Origin: Hermodice carunculata
Taxonomy: Eukaryota; Annelida; Polychaeta; Eunicida; Amphinomidae
Assembly (NCBI GenBank): GCA_964020975.1
Contig: OZ026630.1
Span: forward strand, 24,830,739-24,894,738
Length of the DNA stretch: 64,000 bases
Direction: 5' to 3'
Shown: piece by piece, positions 46,179 to 58,071 of the stretch
Layout of the letters: each line of letters starts with the position of its first letter
Position numbering within the stretch: position 1 is the stretch's first letter
Program-made: the position numbers and the translations under genes
The notes under the pieces: generated by a model
The model's input: the letters and a program-made list of their open reading frames with translations, nothing else
What the model was told of the DNA's origin: nothing
Database searches by the model: none

Positions 46179-49100
46179 ATGGCCCAGAAACCTATGACAG
46201 ATGAAGAACGCCAAAAATTGGTAGAGAAACTGGATCGAGAACTGCAGGAGTTTATAGAGGAAAAGATTGCCAAGGCTAAGTCAAAGCCTAGGCAAGAGGA
46301 GGATGAAAGGCCAATTGAAGAAATTATTGAGGTTAATATTATTTGTAAGGTTTTTTTATGATTTGTATTAATATGCTACCAAAATGACAAGATAAACATC
46401 TTCCCATATGTTTGGACTGCCTCCTTTCTTAGCCAAAAAGATCCAAACCACAAGTTACAGGGGTGAACATATATATGTTTTGTGACCTCGGAACGGACGG
46501 GTCTTTAACCAGTGACCTTCGGCACCAATCACCCAGCCGAAAATGGGAAACACACATACCAAGTGCACCAAATCCCCATTCCTAAAAAGAATGTCTCAAT
46601 GCGTGAATGCCATAATCGACACGGCCCAATTCATTGTATTTATTCCAGTACAATTGATGTACTGTGTTCAGAGTTGTCCCAGATTGGGGACTGTACATAT
46701 CTAAGCCCACCAGCATCAAACGAGTACCGAAAATATATATGTTTTGTGACAACGAAACGGACGGATCTCGACCCAGCGATCTTTGGCACCAATCACCCAG
46801 CGGAAAATGGGAAATGCACATATGTTTTTGAACACTGCACTTGTATGTTTGAAGGTTTCAAATTTGGATATTCACTCTTCCCTTGCAGTATTATCAGATA
46901 TATGATTGAAGTCTATAGAAAAAAGTGGACACCTGATTTTTATAAAATCTTGACACTTAAGCTTTCAGAAAACCCTGAAAAGTTTAGTGCAACAGCCTGA
47001 TCCAAAACAGGCATTACAACCCTAGATATAAAATAAAATGAGGTAAGCTTGTTGTCAGCTAGGGTTTGGTTTTGTTAGCCAACTTGGCTAGAATCACTTA
47101 CATTTTCTAGCCAAAATCAGCTCACATCTTCAAATATTTTACTTTGATAGGTGGCAGTTCTATGAGTAACAAAATTTCTCTCGCTAATTTGGCTAAAAGG
47201 TTGTAAATTCTTTTAGCCAAATTTCACAATCATTAGCCTTTGGCTAATGGCTAGGGCCAGCCCAGGGTAAGTGTAGAGTGCAAATATTGAAGCAATTAGA
47301 TGTACTGCATAAGTAAAGCTTGTAAAGTCTTAGACACAAACCTGTCATCATCCAAATGTTATCTCAAATATTGATCTTAGTTATTTAGTTGCAGTGTAAA
47401 ATGTTTTATTTATATTATCTTAACTGTTTTATGTCGTATGACCTCATTTGAACCTGGGGACAAGGACGACTAAATTTTCTCTAAAAACAATGTAAGCCTC
47501 TCACATCATGATTGTATTTGAGAGTTTTAACTCATTCCATACTATGGTCACAGGCCTTGGTCAGGGGTTCTGTCACTGCCTGGCAAGTCATGCTGCATCA
47601 TGACTAGCCAGGCAGTGCCAGAACCACTGACTTAAGACTATAGGCATGTTGGTACTTGAACGAAAGCTCTTTTCATGAAGAATTTAAATATGCAAATGTT
47701 GTCTTAAATCTAGGTAAATATACGGAAAAATTAGGGACTGGTATGCAATGAGTTAATGTATTTATGTGGCATACAGATGCTTTAGGTTTGTTCATCATTC
47801 TCAACACAGGCTTGCTGACTTCACTTGTTATGTTGTTGAAGTGTAACAATGTAAGTAATTTCTTCCACATGGGATTTACAGAACTGCTTTAGCCATGTTA
47901 TACAGTGTTCAAATATCTACAGGCAATAAAGAACCATAAGACTGAAAAGTAACCTTATTGTGTGATTTTATGGTGAGCCTCACTTGGCTATAAATTACAT
48001 TTTATGCTGTTGCAGGAAATGAAGACCCATCCAGCGTTTGCAACGGAGATTGACCTTAGTAAACCACTTCATCCCGCTACAGAAGCTTTGATGAAACTCA
48101 AGTATGAGTCAGACTCACCAGAAGGTACGGAACTAAATAATTAATAAAAAGCTCAACTCTTTCTGTGCCAATTTTTTTACACCAGTCGAGGAGTTTTTAG
48201 GACCCCAGATGGCAGCAGTTGACAGTGTTCAATTGCATAAATTTGGCTGTTTGCCAATCCAAAACTTCAAAGGGATTTTGTTGTTATGCAAGTAAGTGAA
48301 ACTATGTAAATGAGCACCCTCAAGTGCTGCCCTCTAGGGTCCTAAAAGTGTCTCTTGGTGCACTGTGAATTGAGATGATAATATGATGTTCTTTATAACT
48401 GACCTTTCGTCGTGAGTGTGTTGGTAGCCAAAGCATGCTGAGGAAAGCTCTTGGCTCACCCCAAACTTGGCACTGAAACAGTTCAATGTATGTTTATAAC
48501 ATTGTTGTCCAAATGTCTTGAACACAGAGGGCTTGAATTGAATTAATATTTTTATTTAATAAATTAATTTTCAAGAATGATTTATTACATTCTGGTATTA
48601 TTAAGAATGTTTGTGGATATATGTTATTCACATCTTGAACTTTGTGTCCATGGGCCTCGTAGACACAGGCAGTGACATCTTTTCACAGGGATAAACTTTC
48701 TCATATCATGGAGGTATTAATTAATACCTACATGCTCATACTCAGCCATTATAATCTATTAATGATTTCTCATATATGATTTAATCAAACAAACAATGAC
48801 ACTATCAGTTAACTCATCTTTAGTAAATATATACACAACATGGTGCCACAGTTCTCTATGGACGTTGACATTTTAACTTCACTAAATCTTTTATCGCTCA
48901 TGTAACTGTGTTGTCATAATCAACATATACATTGTGAATTTATAATTGAGTCCTGTTTGATACACTTAAGCACTGTTAATTTTAATAAAAATTGTGACAG
49001 ACACCTCCCCTGAGGAAGGGACTACCAGACCAGAAACATTGAAAGGGGGCTTCATACATCAACAACTTTTTATATCTTTTATTTCTGCAAGTCCCCTGCT

Positions 49101-52100
49101 GGTACCTGTCAAATGTCAGATTTACATTTTTATGATAGAATCCAGGAAATAATTATGTACTTTAGCTGTCATTTATAAATGCCACATGCTAGCTTCAAAC
49201 AATAAAGGTTGCCTTGTTAAGCCCATGAAGTTAAACATATTAAGATATTAAAGTGCATGCAATTACTGTGAACAAGGTCACAACAGAAACTACATAACAT
49301 GTGAACATGTAAACAGCAAGTCTGTATTGCTACCTACAGTGTCTTACATGAATGATTTGAGAGAAAGCAGTATAGAATTATAACTTCTTTCAACACAATT
49401 TCGTATATGCAAGTGATAGAAGGTAAAATCGTTAACACTGTAAATCATAATACAACATTTTGGTGGACAGAATTGCTCCATTGATATTAACTTATGGTTT
49501 TGTTTTTTTTTAACCAAAAGATAACGCAGAGAGTTTCAAAGATGATGGAAACCATAATTTCAAGGTAAAGAAGTACAAGTGGGCAATAGATAACTATACA
49601 GCTGGCATCAAGTGTCAATGTGCTGACCGTCTCCTCAATGCTATATTATACACCAACAGAGCTGCTGCCAACTATCACATAGGTTTGTGCTGTTTATGCT
49701 TTTCCAACAGTTCAAAGGTTTCTACTTTTTTATTTTTCCATGTGGAAGTAAGTATTCCAAGTTTCCACTGACTCGTCCACTCTATATTAATGTCAGAATG
49801 ATTTGAATGAGTTTTCAATATTTGCCAGGAACGTGTACAATTAAAAAAAATGATTAGATATCAGAGTTACAGTGGAATGCTGGATAGTCACAGGAATATG
49901 CCTTGGCATTGCAGCCCAAGGACTAGTTTTAATGTTGCTAATATAATGATCCTAAATTTGTCATACCCTCAATCTATTTGCATTCTGAGTCTGATCTTTT
50001 TTTTTTTTTTAACTGTTACATTTGATCATGTTGATTGTAGCTCTTGTGTTTTTGACTACAGGTAACTACAGATCTTCCTTAAATGATGTTATATTTGCAA
50101 GAAAGTTCCAGCCAGATCACATGAAAGCTATAGTTAGAGGTAAGCACTGAATGTTTTGAAATGTCACAAACAAAAGATGGTTAAAAAAAGTATTTGTGAA
50201 GTAATGGTCCTATTGAAGAGTACCTTTGCCTTCACCCTATCCAACCTCTAAATGGACTACCCCATATGTTCAGAAACAGCTGCCATATTGTAACATTACC
50301 TGTTGCATTACATGTATATAAATTATATTAACTCACTCCATACCAGTCCCTGATTTTTCGATGTATTTTCCTAGATTTAAGACGACAATTGCAGATATTT
50401 AAATTCTTCATGAAAAGAGCTTTCATTCAAGTACCAACATGCCTATAGTCTCAAGTCAGTGGTTCTGGCACTGCCTGGCAAGTCATGAGCAGCATGACTT
50501 GCCAGGCAGTGCCAGAACCACTGACTAAGGCCTGTGACCATAGTATGGAATGAGTTAAATATGTTGTCATAAACATAGAGCAAGAAGCCACAAGAAGAGC
50601 ACAGGTGGCAAGTTTCCCAGCATGCAAAACAGGAGTTAAGCAGATGAATGTTGTCAAAAGCAGGCATCATTTCATTTAGTAATGGAGGAGACTGGCAAGC
50701 CCACCCCACCCTACCCCCACCCCACTCCCAGCAAATGAACACATTTATATGATTTATATCAATAAAAAAGTAGTAGTAGATCTCCATTCAAATTTGGAGA
50801 CTTGTTACCTGTGAAAGGGACGATAATGTCCAGGGCATTTCCACCCCACTAGAGCCTGTCAGATACCATTGTGAAGCTACATGCATCCACCTTATACAAT
50901 GAGGGAAACTTGTTTATTGCCATGTTGTCAACATCTGCAGACTCTGCACTAAGACTCCAGTGAGTCGCTATCGTGCAGGCCACCCTCCAGTTACATGCCA
51001 TATTCTTTCCAGTGCTGATGGGGGCAATGACAGGTGGGAGCATCCGTATCCTTTGGACACTGTTCTAGTTCTCATGTTATTTCGTCAGAAATGAAAGATA
51101 ATTTGATCAACAAATGAGGTAAAACCTATGAGGATGACACGCCCCAGTTCAACAGCTTTCTGTGGTGCGATTTGGGTACTTAGTGCTCAACCCTTGCCAA
51201 GGAAAGTTGTTGAGTCAGTATTAATTCAGAGGGAAGGATTTTGGATAGGGAAAGCACAATTTAATGGCCTCTTTGCATTTGAAAGTAGGGTTGTATGTGA
51301 GCAGTGATGTTTTGTTTTATGTCCATTATTTTTTTGATGTGCAACAGATAATGCAGACAACAGGGAGTGTCCCAAGTGTGGTCTCAAATCAAACATCTCT
51401 CTACTTTTGAAAATGCGTATTACCCTACATGTAACACTTTTTTTTTTTTTTAAGTTATGTTTTGATATCTTTCCCACGTGTTCATTGAAAGAAAAAAACA
51501 ACTTGATTTTCCCTTTGCAGGTGCCAATTGCTGTTTCAAGTTGTCGAGATATGGTGATGCCATGAAGTGGTGCGATTCAGGCTTGCTAGTATCCTTTATG
51601 TACAAGTGTTGTGTATCATTTACATTCAAAACTGTCCAGGGTCAAAATTGACATATCTCAATGAATGAAATGGATTGAACTTGTTTATACCCCTAAAAGG
51701 GGAATATAGGATTGCTCATGTCCATCCATCCATTTATGCATCTCTCTGTCCAGCCTTCCATTACAGGGGTTACCATAAACATGTATCTGCAACTACATGT
51801 AGTCTCAGGTTTTCTGTTAGATTCATTTAAAATTTTGCCAGCTCATGGGTATAATGTTGAGCAAACAATATTGCATAGACATGCCTCTGCATCCATTTTC
51901 TGATCATTTAAAAATAAATTTTTGAAAAAAGCAACAAAATTATTGGTAAGTGCACGGTAGCATTGTAAGCCTACAGATGGTGAATTTGTATCTGCAACAA
52001 GTCTCAGGCGCTTTGTCAGATTCCTTTTAAGTTTTGCACAGTTCATGGGTATAATTTTGACCAAATCATATTGCATAGGCATGTCTCTGTAATCATTTTC

Positions 52101-55100
52101 TGATTTTTGTCTATAAATGTTTGAAAATACATGTAGAAAATAATTGGTCAGTGCACGTTAGCCTGATTGTACATGTGCTGAACTTGTATCCACAACCATT
52201 TTTGGTCTGTCATCAGATCCATTTCAAACTTTATACAGTTGATGTCCGTGATGTTACCTAAATCATTGTACATTTGGATATAATGGGGGAGCTGTAAATC
52301 ACTCTCCAAAAATTATGAAGGTGAGCTTTTAGGGGAGCTGCTCCATTCATTACCTTTGTTTGGGGGGCTGTTCTGGAGAGTGAGAAACAGCTCACCTGAA
52401 ATGAGTTTTAGGCAATTAATGGCACTTGAGAATGCTCACTGGCTTCAGAAATGAAGGCCTGATTATATGGGCTTGGTTCTGTTGTTCTTTCCTCACTCCA
52501 TATGTATGTTTTGAATAGCATACACATTATCAGTGTGTCAGCATACGGATGCTGAACTTGTACTGTATAATCATTTATAATCTAGAGCATAAAATTTCCT
52601 GAATTAGCCTTAGATGAGATTTTCACAAGTAATGTTTAGCCAAACTGACACCACCAAAACAAGTATTAATTGTATAAGACCTCCCTATTTGTTTGTGTGG
52701 AAGTTTGTGTAATGAAGGATTTATTATAGTTTGCCCGAGCGCCCACTCATCAAACAGAAAATGTCCAGTGATCTGTGCCGTATCTAATACAGCATTCAAT
52801 TTCTGTTGAAACACAGAGCAGAGAGTTGGAACAGAGACCAACTCTCAACTCTGTGTGACCAGTAAACATAAACATTTATGTTAACCCTGGCATTCAACAG
52901 AACTCACTTGCCTCTGAGGAGTCCAGTTGTGGACAAAACCTGTCAGGCATTTTGGCACATTGTGTACCTACTCTTATCTACACTTGCCTTGTTTTTCTAT
53001 TAATAGATCAATGTGTATCTACATGTACATCCAAGCAAGATGGGGGCTGCAGGGGTTTCTCCTTGTGTCCTCTTTAGATCACACTTCACTCCAGTTTGAT
53101 TCAGAACTTTTTTGTACTTTGAAGTGACTTTCATTGAAACGAGACCAAAATGATGGCATGTAACAACCAGTGCCTGAACATTCAGTCAAATGTAACCACA
53201 GAAAACAATTACATCCAGGTGCTTTTGGGTAATTTGAGTGGGCAAGAGTGTTTTAGTGATTGCATACCAGAAATTACTAAGAAATGAGGTTCTTTTGGTA
53301 TAAACATATTTATTGGATTAACTTCCATACATATTTTGCACAAGTTATTCGCAATTGGGAAAAAGGGCATTGCCCTATGTGAATCCCTCTTGCAAGGAAA
53401 GGACAGAGCACAGGACTGACTAGACACATACGTACGAATGGAGAAGACGCCAATAAGGACAAGACAGATAGAGGGGCATTTATAACCGTGTAGAATCTTT
53501 CCAGATTATAATATGGATTTGAACAATCACACAAGTGAGATGAAGCCTGGAAATTGAGCCTGAGATAAGAGAGCAGAACTATTTAGCCAATACCAGTAGG
53601 TTTAAAGCGATTTGTAGCAGATATATATTCATGCAATGCAGTAAAAATATTACAATTGTCTGTAAAAGAACATTGTGTTCAACCATACAACAATGTTCTA
53701 AGAGTGAAAGGAGCAAGAGGAATTATTTTATTATGAAGTGTTGATCTTGAGTTTCTGTATTTCGGACAGATAAAAAAATAATGAAATGTATCTTTGATAT
53801 GTGAGCCACATGTGCAAGCAGGTGATTCTTTGACCCCAATTTTAAATAGGTGAGAATTAAGCGGACTAGCTCCCAGACGGAGACGCGTATGTTGAATAGC
53901 AGTACACCTATTTCCAAAGTTAAACAACTCAGGGAAATCAGTTGACCGAGGTACTGATTTAAAAATTTTACGTTTAAATACTTGGACAGAAGGCGAATTT
54001 CGAATTTCAATTGGGAGCTGGTTCCACAGTCTAACAGTCGACGGGAAAAAAGAGTTATCTAGCAAGTCGGTGCGAGCCTGAAAATGGCCAAGATTGAAAG
54101 GGCGGCGCGTATTGAAAGAAGGCACATCATTAGAAGTAACTACAGAACATAAGGGTTCGGGCACAAGCTTGTTCACTATCTTATACATAAGAATTAACTT
54201 AGCTGTCTCTCTCCGTTGAGACAATAATTGCCAGCCAAGTTCTTCGTATAATTTGTCTATGTTGGTACCGTGCATTGCGCCGGTCACAATGCGAGCGGCA
54301 TCAATTTGAACGCTTTCGAGTCTTTTAGCATCAGATTCAGTACAGCCGCTCCACACTGGGCTAGCATATTCAAGGATAGGGCGAATGAAGGAAAAATATA
54401 TAATCTCTAGTGTTGGACGGTCCAAAGTAAATTTTAAACTCTTCATAATATTAATCAATTTGTTAGCTTTAAATATAATTTCTGAGATATGGTCATTCCA
54501 ACGTAAATCAGAGCGCAGAGTGATACCAAGGTGTTTATGTTTGTTCTTGTCTCCCAGCACATAACCTTGAAAGGTAACAGGTGGATGGGAAACAGATGCA
54601 ACCTTACGAGAAACAAGCATTGATTCGGTCTTGGAAGCATTGAATGTAACTAACCAATCTTTGGACCATCTCTCGATTTCAGATAGATCAGAGTTAAGTG
54701 ATTCAGCTGCAGTTACGGGATTATCCACTGTTAGATAAAGAGTCGTGTCATCAGCAAACATTTTGATATTGGACTTAACAATGTCCACAATATCGTTTAT
54801 ATAAATCAGGAACATTAATGGGCCTAGCACGGAGCCTTGGGGTACCCCGGCTTGGATTTATCCCCAGGAAGAAGATTTACCATCGAGGACCACACGTTGA
54901 CGACGATTACAAAGATAATTAGAAAACCAAGACAGAAGATTTCCAGTAATACCAGCTTTTTGTAGTTTATGGAGTAATGCAGGGTGCCAAACTTTATCAA
55001 AAGCTTTACTTATGTCTAAAAAAATGATCCTAACTTCCTTTTGCTTGTCAAGAGCAAGGCATAACTGATGATATAGTGCAAGTAGTTGGTTAACAGTGGA

Positions 55101-58071
55101 ATCACCAGGTATGAACCCGGATTGGTGAGTAGAGATAATAAGATTTTGACGGAAGAAGTTGAAAACGTGTTTGAAAACAATTTTTTCAAACACTTTTCCA
55201 ACACAGCTAAGAAGGGAGATAGGTCTATAATTAGCACATAAATTGTGTTGTCCTTTTTTGAAAAGGGGGGTTACGTCAGCATTGTTCCAAGAAGATGGGA
55301 ACTGTTTGGTAAGGAGAGACAAGTTGAAAAGTTTGGTAAGTGAGGGGGAGATGGCTGAAGCAGCCTCCTTTAGAAGTTTTGCACTGATACCATCAGGGCC
55401 AGAGGCTTTTGACGTATCCAGGCTTAGAAGAGTTTCATGCACTTCTGATTCAAGTATGGTGATAGAGTCGAGATAAGAGTTAGGAACATCAGTAACACCA
55501 GGAGGAGTGGCTGTACTGGCATCTACATGACATTGTTGTAGGAAATAAGAATTGAAAATTTCGGCTTTACTTTTACTATCCGAAACAAGGTTTCCATTAT
55601 GAACAATAGAAGGTATAGCTGAAGAATGATTGCGTTTAAGAAAATATTTCACGGTTCGCCACCAGTATTTCTTTTGCTTCGAGGAGTCTTTGAGATCTTT
55701 CCGTAATTTGTCATTGTAATCTCGTTCTGCACATTTCAGTTGTTCTTGGTATGAATTCCTAGTTTGACAAAATGTAGCCCATGCATTAGCCTCAAAATTA
55801 GAATTCTTGGCTGCAGTGTATTGCTTATGAACTTTCCGTTTAAGGCGGCGAAGTCTGGAATTATACCATGGTAGATCCCAAGGTGTAATCTCTACAATTT
55901 TATTAGGAATATAATGAATAGCGGCATCCGTAAATAATTTTGACCAAGAATGGCAACTTAGATCAATATCGTTACCAAGAAAACAAGAATTCCAATCGAG
56001 TGAATTAAGATACGTTCTGAAATTGCCAAAATCTGCTTTACCATATTCCCAAATATGACGTTTGTAGGCCGTCTCCGCGGTATAACTGAATCGTACCTTA
56101 GCACCAACAACACAGTGATCGCAATTAGCCAGCGGAGGCAGGACACAAGTATCACAAATGAAATTAGGTATATTTGAAATAATTTGGTCGAGACATGTGG
56201 CAGAATGGGATGTAATACGAGTTGGCTCATTTACATGTAAAGTAAGGAAATTTGTTGAGGCAAAGTGAACAAGCTTGTGTCGTGGATAGGTACTGAAATC
56301 GGCGTTTAAGTCACCAGACAGTATGATATTGTGTATACCACTGTTACGTGCATTATCAAGGCTGGCTTGCAATTTGTCCCAAAAAGACACTGTTGAATTC
56401 GGTGGACGATAAACAACGCCGAAAAGAAATCTGTTATTATGTGACCTAGTTTCACACCAAAGAATTTCAATATCGGCAATCTCCAGGTCGCAACGACGAG
56501 TTACTTGAAAACGAGTGGATACATAAATAGCGATTCCGCCACCTAAGGCCGCACGGTCACGGCGGAATATGTTGTAGTAGCCATTTAGGTGTAAATTTTC
56601 AGGGGAAGCCGTTTGATTTAGAAAAGTTTCCGATAAACTTATTACATCAAAATCAGGTACTAGGTCTACTCGGATTTGTCGCAACTTGTCTTCGGATTGG
56701 CTCCTAACATTAGCATGACAAATTGAGACATCGCGAGAAGCAGTAAGGGGGCCGGGGTTTAAATGGATATCACCTGCTAGTAATATCAACATAAGGATGG
56801 AAATAAGATGAAATTCACAATTCATGTTGTGTCTATCCAAAATAGTTCGAAAAACATAATAGGTAGGTAATTTCTGTTTACAGAAGTACGAAATAGAATT
56901 TATAATAAGATACAAGGTAAGACCACAGAAAAAGACGATCCACGAAATAAAAAATATCTTATCTGTATCAACAGAGTATATATCTGCTACAGAGAGAACA
57001 CCAAGCATCTCGGTTAAGGATACTTTACGTACACACCACAGAATAATTCTATAACATACTGTAACTACACGGCTACAAAACTTTTATGTTATGTGGAATT
57101 TTTGTATCCAAAATGAATCAAAGCACAATATGTAAAGATACAGAATTTCAGCTATCAGGAAATATTTAGAATACGGTAATCTATAGGAAAATACAACATG
57201 AACTGTACAAATTGATGCACAATTCACAGTGAGCATACAGATATAATATATCATACATATGACCAATGGAATATGTATGGAGAGTGCTCCTACACAAAAA
57301 CATACTAGGTACATATAACTCAGAAAACACATATGTTTGCCATATAACATAACTGCAGATAATATATAAAGAAAACCACTTGTTACCGGACGCAAGCAGT
57401 AGTTGACAATATAGAACATTAACAATGAAGTAATACGTTCCAGTATAACGAGGCCGGACAAAGAAGCGCCGAATCTCGTTTCTTGTATTAGGTCAAATCC
57501 ATTCGGTAAAACTTCATAATTGTGACACTCGTGTGTGAAAATACAAACTAGTGAATATAATACAAGGCCAGCCTTGGAGGATCTTTTGATAATTTTGCCA
57601 TACCTTCTGAAAAATTTCCAAGACTCCATTATCAGATTAACCCCACAGATGAAAAGCTGCTTGAATTACGAGCAAAGGCTGACAAATTGAAGGTGAGACA
57701 CAGCTCATGTCCTTGCTATTAAAAGTCATACAACTCTGCCATACAGCTCGTAAGTTTGTAAATACAGTTCTGTATGTGATAACACAACTGTGACAAGTCC
57801 CAAATACATTTGTAAGTCCAAGTTCAGACATGCAAGCATTAATTTTTACCATGAAGTTTTTTATCAGTCAAAAACTTCATGTCTTAAAATAGTACATGTT
57901 CCACATTAAGGATGACTATATTTTTCACACACAAGTACAGTATGTAGAGTCACCAGAATAAACATTTTGCTTGTGGTTTTACAGAGAACACAAGAAAAAG
58001 AAAAGAGGAAAGAAGAAGCCAAACAAAGGAAAACAGATGCTGAGGAAAGAGAATTGGTTGATGCCATACTG
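46179..58071 (+). CDS. TTC4: TTC4 (tetratricopeptide repeat protein 4, Cns1 homologue), exons 1-7
   Basis: HSP90/HSP70 co-chaperone of cytosol and nucleus with a three-repeat TPR clamp. Exons: 46179-46331, 48016-48124, 49521-49682, 50062-50139, 51521-51588, 57636-57692, 57985-58071; all have AG/GT borders and compatible phases, giving 238 residues. Exon 1 is a charged N-terminal helix. Exon 2 has EMKTHPAFATEIDLSKPLHP, like the region before the TPRs in TTC4. TPR1 is at about 89-122 (KDDGNHNFKVKKYKWAIDNY), TPR2 at 127-160 (NAILYTNRAAANYHIGNYR), TPR3 at 163-195 (KAIVRGANCCFKLSRYGDAM). A charged coiled helix follows (LRAKADKLK, KEEAKQRKT). Human TTC4 has 387 residues; the C-terminal wheel domain is not in the window. 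Odd features are the weak donor GTTAAT after exon 1, a 6-kb intron 5 filled by an antisense LINE that reaches the exon 6 acceptor, and a minisatellite grown from exon 7's donor. Confidence 0.92.
46465..46830. repeat. Two ~100-bp direct repeats 266 bp apart in TTC4 intron 1
   Basis: ATATATATGTTTTGTGAC, ACGGACGG, GGCACCAATCACCCAGC and GAAAATGGGAAA occur at 46468-46555 and again at 46734-46820. Probably remains of a ~266-bp tandem repeat. Confidence 0.75.
47527..47756 (+). mobile_element. MITE, TTAA-ended (copy A) in TTC4 intron 1
   Basis: 230 bp with inverted ends TTAACTCATTCCATAC and, from the other side, TTAACTCATTGCATACC. Inside is an imperfect hairpin around CACTGCCTGGCAAGTCATG / CATGACTAGCCAGGCAGTG. 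TTAA at both termini suggests a piggyBac-type target. The second copy lies inverted at 50328-50558. Confidence 0.75.
50328..50558 (-). mobile_element. MITE, TTAA-ended (copy B, inverted) in TTC4 intron 4
   Basis: 231 bp, reverse complement of copy A with high similarity over its whole length. Ends are TTAACTCACTCCATACC and TTAACTCATTCCATAC. Its internal hairpin is perfect over about 27 bp per arm (GGTTCTGGCACTGCCTGGCA then AGTCATG, loop AGCA, 50460-50520). Confidence 0.75.
51760..52600. repeat. Diverged ~200-bp tandem repeat in TTC4 intron 5
   Basis: Three to four units, with anchors at about 51782, 51987, 52186 and 52552 (GTATCTGCAAC / CTTGTATCCACAAC / CTTGTACTGTATAATC) and CATGGGTATAAT at about 51845 and 52044. 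Confidence 0.6.
52601..53289. other. Intron 5 sequence between tandem repeat and LINE; no feature seen
   Basis: AT-rich intronic DNA, no exon-like frame compatible with TTC4. Confidence 0.5.
53679..57008 (-). pseudogene. LINE ORF2: TM leader, 2A peptide, APE endonuclease, reverse transcriptase
   Basis: 1109 codons with a single TAA at 54858-54860, just before the conserved VPQGSVLGPL block; otherwise open. In order: one or two hydrophobic segments (residues 17-41, 65-78), 2A motif GDIHLNPGP (79-87), APE endonuclease (CHANVRSQ, SLSETFLN, FGVVYRPPNS, ILSGDLNADF, CDHCVVG), linker, RT (SGPDGISAKLLK, ADVTPLFKKG, NYRPISLLSCVGK, FLDISKAFDKVWH, catalytic FADDTTLYL), thumb (RLESVQIDAARIVTG) and a C-terminal Cys/His cluster (CTCGSHIKDTFHYFFICPKY). 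This order fits CR1-clade elements. The protein would nick DNA and copy its RNA at the target. The 2A would release the leader from the enzyme during translation. Confidence 0.9.
56748..56774 (-). other. 2A ribosome-skipping motif in LINE ORF2
   Basis: GDIHLNPGP, matching the 2A core D-[V/I]-x-x-N-P-G-P, directly after a Leu/Ile-rich stretch (SILMLILLA). The peptide bond between the last Gly and Pro is skipped in known 2As. Such 2As are known at the N-terminus of ORF2 in APE-type LINEs of marine invertebrates. H in place of the commoner E at the third position is unusual and could affect efficiency. Confidence 0.85.
57084..57629 (-). CDS. LINE ORF1-position protein: 181-residue multi-pass membrane protein
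   Basis: Open frame directly upstream of LINE ORF2 (75 bp apart) on the same strand. The start MESWKFFRRYGKIIKRSSK is basic, followed by five or so hydrophobic segments (AGLVLYSLVCIF; LSGLVILERITSLLMFYIV; GFLYILSAVML; MYLVCFCVGALSIHIPLVIC; YFLIAEILYLYILCF). It has no RRM, zinc knuckle or coiled coil of ordinary ORF1 proteins. It may be a true ORF1 of this LINE lineage or a captured frame. It has no stop. I know no function for it. Confidence 0.5.
   Translation of the reverse strand: MESWKFFRRYGKIIKRSSKAGLVLYSLVCIFTHECHNYEVLPNGFDLIQETRFGASLSGLVILERITSLLMFYIVNYCLRPVTSGFLYILSAVMLYGKHMCFLSYMYLVCFCVGALSIHIPLVICMIYYICMLTVNCASICTVHVVFSYRLPYSKYFLIAEILYLYILCFDSFWIQKFHIT

Larger units (their letters stand above)
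53290..57629 (-). mobile_element. Nearly full-length CR1-like LINE with 2A peptide, antisense in TTC4 intron 5
   Basis: About 4.3 kb on the minus strand: ORF1 57629-57084 (membrane protein), ORF2 57008-53679 (2A leader, endonuclease, RT, Cys-rich C-terminus) and a 3' UTR with AATAAA (53312-53320 region) ending near 53290. Only one in-frame stop interrupts ORF2, so the copy is young. Its 5' end lies within a few bases of TTC4 exon 6. Confidence 0.85.

Noticed and set aside
48980-49040. CCCTGAGGAAGGGACTACCA-type text, reminiscent of sequences near Penelope-like elements
   Set aside because: Too short and no reverse transcriptase or GIY-YIG motif nearby.
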